A stretch of DNA of 6,629 nucleotides, from positions 1-6,629 of the forward strand of contig JAEWBM010000063.1 in the NCBI GenBank assembly GCA_023391155.1, given 5' to 3'. The position numbers and the translations under genes were made by a program. The notes below the pieces were generated by a model that made no database searches, was not told the origin of the DNA, and saw nothing but the letters and a program-made list of their open reading frames with translations. The DNA comes from Acidobacteriota bacterium (GTDB lineage: Bacteria > Acidobacteriota > Blastocatellia > Pyrinomonadales > Pyrinomonadaceae). Positions 1-4,029 of this stretch are shown piece by piece. Every line of letters begins with the position of its first letter. Positions within the stretch are counted from its first letter, which is position 1.

Positions 1-2
1 CT

Positions 3-77
3 ACCGACGGTACCGGCGTCTTCCATACCCTAAAGGCTGTCCCAAAACAGGAACTCACCCAGCTTCGCAAGACCTAA
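3..77 (+). CDS. C-terminal end of an unidentified plus-strand gene (5' part outside window)
   Basis: Reading from position 3, the plus strand encodes 24 residues ending in ELTQLRKT and then a TAA stop at 75-77. The peptide has ordinary composition and mostly G/C-ending codons, like the genes further right. A plus-strand terminator at 133-176 lies just downstream and has no other obvious plus-strand gene to serve, which supports a real gene end here. The family cannot be recognised from so short a tail. It converges with the OsmC-family gene on the other strand. Frame 2 is also open across this stretch, so the call is tentative. Confidence 0.45.
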   Translation, partial: TDGTGVFHTLKAVPKQELTQLRKT

Positions 78-84
78 CTTTTAT

Positions 85-118
85 CCAAAGAAAACCGCCG
101 GGCTTTTACCCCCGGCGG
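85..118 (-). terminator. Factor-independent terminator of the minus-strand unit
   Basis: On the minus strand a perfect 8-bp G+C stem (arms 111-118 and 95-102) with an 8-nt loop is followed directly by TTTTCTTT (94-87). It lies about 70 bp past the OsmC-family stop codon, as expected for the 3' end of that transcript. The plus-strand side has no T-run after the hairpin, so it should act in one direction only. Confidence 0.8.
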
Positions 119-132
119 CCTTACCTACCCCT

Positions 133-176
133 GGCTCGAATGTTCTTATATGACATTTCGAGCCTTTGTCTTTTTT
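133..176 (+). terminator. Factor-independent terminator of the upstream plus-strand gene
   Basis: The left arm GGCTCGAATGT (133-143) pairs with ACATTTCGAGCC (153-164) through 8 + 3 base pairs with one bulged T. The hairpin is followed by a T-rich tract, TTTGTC then six T (165-176). The tail is only on the plus-strand side, so it should end transcription arriving from the gene that stops at 77. It lies between the OsmC-family stop and the minus-strand terminator. Confidence 0.7.
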
Positions 177-185
177 GGATGCAAA

Positions 186-764
186 TTATTTTGCCCCGTT
201 TTCAAGCGAGACCGTCACCGGCACCTTATTGGTCACGATGTCGAAGACCGGCGACCGCTTTTGGGCCAGCTCAACCAGCTCGCGAAGCTTCGCTTCCGGG
301 GCATCGCCCTTCACCTTGAACGTGATCTGGATGTCCTTATAGCCGTTGCGGACGTTATCGTCCAAGCCCAAAAACCCGTGCAGGTCAATGTCCCCTGCGT
401 ATGTCGATTCGACCTCGTCGATCTTGATGCCCTGCGCCGCCGCGTGATAAACGAGGCTCGTCGTCAGGCAGCCGGCCAGCGCCGCCAGCGCATATTCCAC
501 CGGATTTGCCCCCGTGTCAGTGCCCAGCAGTATCGGATGCTCGTCCTTTTGGATCACGAACGGCTCTTCGCGGTCAAACTTCTGACACGCACCGTCAAAA
601 TCGCGGATCTCCGTCCGGTTCTGTGCTCCGTTGATCCATTTGTTCGTCGCACGAAAGTTGAATTTCGCGATCTCGCCGTCACCATTGATGGCGTCCACCG
701 TGTTAAATAGCTCGGTGACGTTAACGCCGTTTACGATCTTTTCTGTCTGTGCTGCTTGCTGCAT
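186..764 (-). CDS. OsmC-family protein, one redox cysteine replaced by serine
   Basis: A 192-residue OsmC/Ohr-fold protein. The family signature is seen around residues 87-112 (ANPVEYALAALAGCLTTSL), where Cys99 sits at the start of the long central helix. The C-terminal segment reads KRSPVFDIVTNKVPV (169-183). In classical OsmC and Ohr peroxidases this second site is a cysteine in a CPVS-like context, whereas here it is Ser171. Cys60 is the only other cysteine. Classical members reduce organic hydroperoxides in the cytosol, but with one site lost a canonical two-cysteine cycle is unlikely, so I do not assign a peroxidase role. The start at 764 is chosen because AGGAG lies 8 nt upstream, and a 22-residue upstream extension would run through an intergenic hairpin. 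It is the last gene of the minus-strand unit, 59 bp after the diiron gene. Family assignment is firm; substrate is unknown. Confidence 0.88.
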   Translation of the reverse strand: MQQAAQTEKIVNGVNVTELFNTVDAINGDGEIAKFNFRATNKWINGAQNRTEIRDFDGACQKFDREEPFVIQKDEHPILLGTDTGANPVEYALAALAGCLTTSLVYHAAAQGIKIDEVESTYAGDIDLHGFLGLDDNVRNGYKDIQITFKVKGDAPEAKLRELVELAQKRSPVFDIVTNKVPVTVSLENGAK

Positions 765-772
765 ATTCTTTT

Positions 773-777
773 CTCCT
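773..777 (-). promoter_or_regulatory. Ribosome binding site of the OsmC-family gene
   Basis: AGGAG on the minus strand, 8 nt before the ATG at 764. It settles the start against the longer reading frame that opens at 830. Confidence 0.75.
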
Positions 778-790
778 AAAATTCTATGGT

Positions 791-815
791 CGGGGCCGAA
801 TGGGCATCGGCCCCG
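791..815 (-). promoter_or_regulatory. Strong intercistronic hairpin between the diiron and OsmC genes
   Basis: A perfect 9-bp inverted repeat, CGGGGCCGA (791-799) and TCGGCCCCG (807-815), closes a 7-nt loop. It fills much of the 59-bp gap. On the minus strand it is followed by ACCATAGAATTTT, so there is no proper U-run directly at its base and it is not a textbook terminator. It could cause partial termination, protect the upstream mRNA from 3' decay, or set relative expression of the two genes. Which of these applies cannot be seen from sequence. Confidence 0.6.
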
Positions 816-823
816 CTGGTCTG

Positions 824-1768
824 TTAGCAAAATACCGGTCCGACCTCTTCCAGCCGGGTCCGCTGTTCGGCGTTCAAGGCTCCCACCGTATCGAGGTATT
901 TCGGATGGGTAATGCCGGTGCCGATGTAGGTCCAGCGATTCGCCTGGTGCTGCACCTCGATAAATTGCTCCTGCTCGTCTTCACTCAGGACGCGGCCCGT
1001 CGCTGTCTCAAAAGCCTCGAGGTCAAACAGGGTCTGCTGCCGTACGCCGGTATCCAGGAATCCGCCGATCTCGAGATACTCGTCGACCGCCTTCTCGATC
1101 TCTTCGGCCGTCATCCCGTCTGCGATCGCCTCGACCATCATCGTGTCGAGCTTTGCGTGCTGAGCTTCTTCAAGCCAGTGGTGCTTGAGCAGGCTCTTGA
1201 ATTGCGCGTCGAGCTGCTGATCGTCGCGGATGCTGTCGATGTAATGGCGTTGCGTCATCCATTCGATGTGCAGTATCACCAGGGCGACCGCCAGCGGCTG
1301 ATGCGAAAGCACCGCCTTTGCCACTTCGGACGGCGGCCCGATCACCTTGCATTCCGTGCCGAAGTTTTCCTGAAACTCGCTGCTAAAGCGTTTGAAAAGC
1401 TGAATGTGCTTCGCCTCTTCACCGGCGAATTGCAGAAACGCGCGAACCCGGTAATCGTCCTGGTCCAGCGTCGGCCGAACATGGTCCAGTACGAACGGCA
1501 GTATGAATTCCTCGACCAGCCCGAAGATGCTCAGGTACGCGTGTCCGCGGATCTGGTTCAGCACCTTCTTCTCTTCATCGTTCAGAAAATCGAGGCCCGA
1601 AACCCGTGCCAGCGATTCCGGCAGGAACGGCTTGCTGAAGTCCAGTTTCTTGTCGCCGCCGATGATGTCCTCGATCGCCCAGTTGACCCGCTGCGATGCC
1701 GCGATCGTCGCCTTATAATCGTATCGGGGTATCCCCGCCCTCGATGTTGTTTGAATTGCGTCTAACAT
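824..1768 (-). CDS. Ferritin-like diiron protein, AurF-type N-oxygenase-like
   Basis: A 314-residue, largely helical protein with two EExxH motifs. Candidate metal ligands are Glu86 or Glu87 (LVEEF), Glu118 and His121 (GEEAKH), Glu169 (HIEW), and His197, Glu201 and His204 (HHWLEEAQH). The extra histidine four residues before the last Glu, and the spacings +3, about +48, +28, +4 and +3, closely follow the seven-ligand pattern I recall for the diiron N-oxygenase AurF. AurF-family enzymes oxidise aryl amines with O2, but this protein's substrate is unknown and other ferritin-like oxidases remain possible. No signal peptide or membrane segment is seen, so it is probably cytosolic. Start: AGGAG (1775-1779) lies 6 nt before the ATG. 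It is separated by 50 bp from the upstream GNAT gene and by 59 bp from the OsmC gene, and is probably in the same transcript. Confidence 0.78.
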   Translation of the reverse strand: MLDAIQTTSRAGIPRYDYKATIAASQRVNWAIEDIIGGDKKLDFSKPFLPESLARVSGLDFLNDEEKKVLNQIRGHAYLSIFGLVEEFILPFVLDHVRPTLDQDDYRVRAFLQFAGEEAKHIQLFKRFSSEFQENFGTECKVIGPPSEVAKAVLSHQPLAVALVILHIEWMTQRHYIDSIRDDQQLDAQFKSLLKHHWLEEAQHAKLDTMMVEAIADGMTAEEIEKAVDEYLEIGGFLDTGVRQQTLFDLEAFETATGRVLSEDEQEQFIEVQHQANRWTYIGTGITHPKYLDTVGALNAEQRTRLEEVGPVFC

Positions 1769-1778
1769 TGTCGTCTCC

Positions 1779-1800
1779 TATAAGTGCTCCGTATTAATTA
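1779..1800. repeat. Two-block repeat, copy 1 (intergenic)
   Basis: TATAAGTGCT (1779-1788) followed after 4 nt by ATTAATTA (1793-1800). Both blocks recur in the same order at 2726-2745 with a 2-nt spacer. This copy lies just upstream of the diiron gene's ribosome binding site, where a promoter or operator could sit. Confidence 0.4.
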
Positions 1801-1818
1801 GTTCCATCCCCTGCTCGC

Positions 1819-2466
1819 TTAAGCTCCCTTGCCGCGCGCCGCCCGATACATCGGGTAGATCGGCGGGCACGCCCCGTGCTCGATGATCCCCGTCACCGTG
1901 AACCCGAACCGCTGATAAAGCGGAATGTTTCTCGAATTCGTCGATTCCAGATATGCCGGCATTCCCGCTTCGTCGATCATCGACACCGCATGATTCATCA
2001 GTGCCGATCCCGCACCCCTGCCCTGTGAATAGGTATCCACTCCGATCATCGGCAGGTACCAGTGCGGTTCCAGCGGATGCATCTCGCCCATCATCTCGAG
2101 CACCGGCATCAGGTCCTTTTTCACCTCGGCCGAGGTCGTCCTTTCGACATGGCTCATGATCGCCCCCTCGTCCGGCTCCTCTCCCGGCGGCAGCCACAAG
2201 GCCGCACCGGTTCCGTCCGGTGTGCAAAAGGCCGTGCCGCTGGTGAACGACCTCCCCGAAAATGCCCACACAAATTCGGGAAAATTCGTAAAGTAATCCA
2301 CCGCCCGCGGATAGATCCACCTGTTCACCGGATCGCGGCTAAATGCCGAGGTGATGATGCCCACTGCCGCTTCCGCGTCCGCCGGCGCGACACGCACAAT
2401 GTCGTCGCGCAGGCTGGCCCTCACATCGATTCGCTCTTCCGTGATCATTTCGCTTATCAGCATCAT
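1819..2466 (-). CDS. GNAT-family N-acetyltransferase
   Basis: A 215-residue protein of the Gcn5-related acyltransferase fold. The C-terminal half shows the diagnostic elements. Strand beta4 reads WYLPMIGVD (136-144). The acetyl-CoA pyrophosphate loop QGRGAG (148-153) is followed by helix SALMNHAVSMIDEAG. The beta5 segment YLESTNSRNIPLYQRFGF (172-189) is the usual motif for binding the pantetheine arm and closing the fold. The first 25 residues are weakly conserved in appearance. The length and the WLPPG element (91-95) resemble the small-molecule or antibiotic-type acetyltransferases of uncharacterised specificity common in soil bacteria; the acceptor cannot be named. Two ATG codons lie in tandem at 2466 and 2463. 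GGAGG (2470-2474) is only 3 nt from the first and 6 nt from the second, so the second may be the main start. It follows the small secreted protein by 16 bp, consistent with one transcript. Confidence 0.88.
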   Translation of the reverse strand: MMLISEMITEERIDVRASLRDDIVRVAPADAEAAVGIITSAFSRDPVNRWIYPRAVDYFTNFPEFVWAFSGRSFTSGTAFCTPDGTGAALWLPPGEEPDEGAIMSHVERTTSAEVKKDLMPVLEMMGEMHPLEPHWYLPMIGVDTYSQGRGAGSALMNHAVSMIDEAGMPAYLESTNSRNIPLYQRFGFTVTGIIEHGACPPIYPMYRAARGKGA

Positions 2467-2469
2467 CTA

Positions 2470-2474
2470 CCTCC
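2470..2474 (-). promoter_or_regulatory. Ribosome binding site before tandem ATG codons of the GNAT gene
   Basis: GGAGG on the minus strand, 3 nt from the ATG at 2466 and 6 nt from the ATG at 2463. The spacing slightly favours the second start codon; the protein differs by one Met. Confidence 0.6.
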
Positions 2475-2482
2475 CGCGGCGA

Positions 2483-2755
2483 TCACTTCTTGACCAGCTT
2501 CCCGTCCATTATCGTCACCGTGTCCGAACCGCTCACCTTGATCTTTCCAACGCCGACGACCTCGATCTCACACCCGCTGCAGATGCTGAGGATCGTCGAG
2601 CTTCCGTCGATCCATGTGTTCCGTGTCGTACCGCCGTCGTGGACCTTAACCTCGTAACGCTTACCGTCCTCATTCTTAAGGTCCGCCGCTGTGAAGCCGT
2701 AAACTGCCGGGACGAGCAAGATCGCTATAAGTGCTGAATTAATTACCTTTCGCAT
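2483..2755 (-). CDS. Small secreted protein with a CSGC motif, function unknown
   Basis: About 90 residues. The N-terminus is a clear Sec signal peptide: basic MRKV, hydrophobic core ALIAILLVPAV, then YGFTA as a plausible cleavage region near residue 22-24. The mature part, of roughly 67 residues, alternates short polar and beta-prone stretches (KRYEVKVHDGG, CEIEVVGVGKIKVSG, TVTIMDGKLVKK), suggesting a small beta-sheet domain outside the cytoplasm. Two cysteines form CSGC in its middle and could make a tight disulfide or bind metal. An in-frame ATG exists at 2761, but GGAGG (2764-2768) is only 2 nt from it and 8 nt from the ATG at 2755, so the latter is chosen. I do not recognise the family. 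It lies 21 bp after the PGBD-like gene and 16 bp before the GNAT gene. Confidence 0.75.
   Translation of the reverse strand: MRKVINSALIAILLVPAVYGFTAADLKNEDGKRYEVKVHDGGTTRNTWIDGSSTILSICSGCEIEVVGVGKIKVSGSDTVTIMDGKLVKK
2726..2745. repeat. Two-block repeat, copy 2 (inside a signal-peptide coding segment)
   Basis: TATAAGTGCT (2726-2735), a 2-nt spacer, then ATTAATTA (2738-2745), matching the two blocks at 1779-1800. Here the sequence encodes the VINSALI part of the small protein's signal peptide on the minus strand, so coding constraint may explain it. Confidence 0.35.
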
Positions 2756-2763
2756 TATCATTC

Positions 2764-2768
2764 CCTCC
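2764..2768 (-). promoter_or_regulatory. Ribosome binding site of the small secreted protein
   Basis: GGAGG on the minus strand. It is too close (2 nt) to the ATG at 2761 and well placed (8 nt) for the ATG at 2755, so it decides the start. Confidence 0.65.
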
Positions 2769-2776
2769 GATCTGCC

Positions 2777-3280
2777 TTATTCCAATTCCAGTCCAAGTGT
2801 TCCGATGCCGCCGTCCGAGCCCTCAAGTTCCAGCCCGAGCGTCCCGACACCGTCGCCGATCGCGGCCTGAAATGCCGGATAATGAAATCCGATATCGCGC
2901 AGATAGCTCGAATTCTTTCCGCCCTTCAGCAGCCACGTTTCCATCGCGTCGCCGTTGAGCATCAAGATCGTCCACATCCCCCGTTTGCCGAATGCCCGCT
3001 CGCCCTTCGCAGGGTCGATCCGGCCATCGACTGAGACGCCTCCGTTCGAACGCCTGCGTGCAAATGCCTGATACCTCCGGATCAGAGAAACCGTTGCCTG
3101 ATCGAGCGTGCCGGTGGGCTCAGGAAAGCTGACGCCCTTAAACGCCGGCCGGCCGCTCATCGCATATTTCAACAGGGCCTGAACGGCTATGACATCGTCT
3201 TTGCTGTTTACTCCCCGTGCTCCGACAGCTGCTCCGAGGTTCACTTGTCTGTTTCCGTAAAATTCTTCCAAATGCGGCAT
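2777..3280 (-). CDS. Peptidoglycan-binding-domain-like protein with duplicated C-terminal peptide
   Basis: A 167-residue protein. Residues 24-75 resemble a peptidoglycan_binding_1-type helical repeat: VNSKDDVIAVQALL, then PTGTLDQATVSLIRRYQAF, where the GxLDxxT...IxxYQ pattern is the usual second half. VDGRIDPAKG (84-93) followed by MWTILMLNGDAME is the tail often seen after this domain. Residues 144-153 and 158-167 are near-identical decapeptides, GVGTLGLELE and GIGTLGLELE, joined by GSDG, and the protein ends on the second one. No signal peptide is seen, so a Sec route to the cell wall is not indicated. It could be cytosolic, exported by another system, or use the domain for a different ligand. 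Start: GGAG (3288-3291) lies 7 nt before the ATG. As first gene of the minus-strand unit, it is transcribed away from the sigma factor gene. Confidence 0.72.
   Translation of the reverse strand: MPHLEEFYGNRQVNLGAAVGARGVNSKDDVIAVQALLKYAMSGRPAFKGVSFPEPTGTLDQATVSLIRRYQAFARRRSNGGVSVDGRIDPAKGERAFGKRGMWTILMLNGDAMETWLLKGGKNSSYLRDIGFHYPAFQAAIGDGVGTLGLELEGSDGGIGTLGLELE
2780..2851 (-). repeat. Tandem GxGTLGLELE coding repeat at the protein C-terminus
   Basis: Two 30-bp units (2822-2851 and 2780-2809) with a 42-bp period encode decapeptides identical at 9 of 10 residues. At DNA level 9 of 30 positions differ, and 7 of the 9 codons for identical residues use a different synonymous codon. The peptide is therefore conserved while the DNA has drifted. 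Confidence 0.85.
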
Positions 3281-3291
3281 ATATGATCTCC

Positions 3292-3311
3292 GTTATGATT
3301 TGTTATGAATT
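3292..3311. repeat. Tandem 10-bp direct repeat upstream of the PGBD-like gene
   Basis: GTTATGATTT (3292-3301) is followed at once by GTTATGAATT (3302-3311), 9 of 10 identical. The period is one helical turn, and the repeat sits immediately upstream of the ribosome binding site of the gene starting at 3280. It could be a tandem protein-binding site or chance. Confidence 0.4.
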
Positions 3312-3333
3312 TGCGGGCCGCCGATCGGTCCGC

Positions 3334-3386
3334 TGCACAATAAGACGGAGCTATACCCCGTATGCGGACATCGCCTTATTGCACAA
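3334..3386. repeat. Paired TGCACAA / CAATAAG-CTTATTG repeat in the divergent region
   Basis: TGCACAA occurs at 3334-3340 and 3380-3386 (46 bp apart). Overlapping these, CAATAAG (3338-3344) and CTTATTG (3375-3381) form a 7-bp inverted repeat around a 30-nt spacer. This is a plausible operator or looped structure but short enough to arise by chance. Confidence 0.35.
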
Positions 3387-3440
3387 ATGGTTCTGTGATA
3401 AACTTCCGCCATCGGTTCACTCACCGTCCCGACAATTTAC

Positions 3441-3444
3441 GGAG
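3441..3444 (+). promoter_or_regulatory. Ribosome binding site of the sigma factor gene
   Basis: GGAG 6 nt before the ATG at 3451. It fixes the start against a longer open frame from 3217 that would overlap the divergent gene. Confidence 0.75.
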
Positions 3445-3450
3445 AAGCGA

Positions 3451-4029
3451 ATGAGCGATCGGCCGCCACCTGAAATTACTCAGCTGCTGTTGTCCTGGCG
3501 CAACGGCAACGAGCAGGCTCTCGAAGAGCTGATGCCGGTCGTCTACAGCGAGCTTCGCCGTATGGCGCGCAACTTTATGCGCCGCCAAAATCCCGGCCAC
3601 ACACTTCAGACGACCGCACTGGTCAATGAAGCCTATCTCCGGCTTGTCGATTCAAATCGTGTAAATTGGCAGGACCGCAATCATTTTTTCGCAATTTCCG
3701 CTCAGCTTATGCGTCGCATACTGGTCGATTTTGCGCGGAAAAAGAACAGCCTCAAACGCGGCGGCGGTCAGGTTCAGGTCACTCTTGATGACCATGCCGA
3801 GTTCGCCATCGCGGAAGGATCTGACCTCCTCGACCTCGACGAAGCTCTCTCCCGCCTGGCAAAGCTCAGCCCGCGGCAGGCACAGATCGTCGAACTTCGT
3901 TATTTCGCGGGACTCACCGAGGAGCAGGTTGCGGAAACTTTGGAGGTCTCTTCGCGTACAGTTAGAAGAGATTGGAATTTGGCACGGGCATGGCTCTACC
4001 GGGAGCTGAGCGGCCGCGATCCGGAATGA
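3451..4029 (+). CDS. ECF-like RNA polymerase sigma factor (TIGR02999 type)
   Basis: A 192-residue sigma-70-family protein with only regions 2 and 4. Region 2 spans about residues 8-97: WRNGNEQALEELMPVVYSELRRMA, then the HTLQTTALVNEAYLRLV segment and FFAISAQLMRRILVDFAR. This wording is typical of the TIGR02999 (Sig-70_X6) group found in Acidobacteriota and Planctomycetota. Region 4 (about 130-186) contains LSPRQAQIVELRYFAGLTEEQVAETL and the helix-turn-helix ending SSRTVRRDWNLARAWL, which would read the -35 element. The role is to direct RNA polymerase to a specific promoter set, which is not identifiable here. The stop codon overlaps the kinase start (ATGA, 4026-4029), so translation of the two is probably coupled. 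No anti-sigma gene is visible, which fits this group's usual link to protein kinases. Start chosen by GGAG at 3441. Confidence 0.9.
   Translation: MSDRPPPEITQLLLSWRNGNEQALEELMPVVYSELRRMARNFMRRQNPGHTLQTTALVNEAYLRLVDSNRVNWQDRNHFFAISAQLMRRILVDFARKKNSLKRGGGQVQVTLDDHAEFAIAEGSDLLDLDEALSRLAKLSPRQAQIVELRYFAGLTEEQVAETLEVSSRTVRRDWNLARAWLYRELSGRDPE

Larger units (their letters stand above)
3281..3450. promoter_or_regulatory. Divergent intergenic region between the minus-strand unit and the sigma-kinase pair
   Basis: The 170-bp gap must hold promoters for both divergent units unless transcription enters from further away. It is less G+C-rich than the flanking genes in places. I find no convincing pair of -35 and -10 boxes on either strand; TTGCAC (3379-3384) is a possible -35 for the sigma gene but lacks a well-spaced -10. 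Short repeats are listed separately. An ECF-type autoregulated promoter would not match the standard consensus. Confidence 0.4.

Noticed and set aside
749..1765. Long plus-strand open frame of 338 codons
   Set aside because: It lies antisense to the diiron gene, lacks a ribosome binding site and shows no recognisable domain. The opposite strand has ordered metal-ligand motifs. Long antisense frames are common in G+C-rich genes.
1778..2320. Minus-strand open frame of 180 codons in a different frame from the GNAT gene
   Set aside because: It is Gly/Arg-rich with no family signature and overlaps the GNAT gene, which has a clear acetyl-CoA loop and its own ribosome binding site.
3379..3402. TTGCAC with GATAAA as a sigma-70 promoter for the sigma factor gene
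   Set aside because: The spacer is only about 12 nt, too short for a standard promoter, so it is not listed as a promoter.
3217..3450. N-terminal extension of the sigma factor by 78 codons
   Set aside because: It would overlap the start of the divergent gene. The extension does not resemble a sigma factor, and GGAG is correctly placed for the ATG at 3451.
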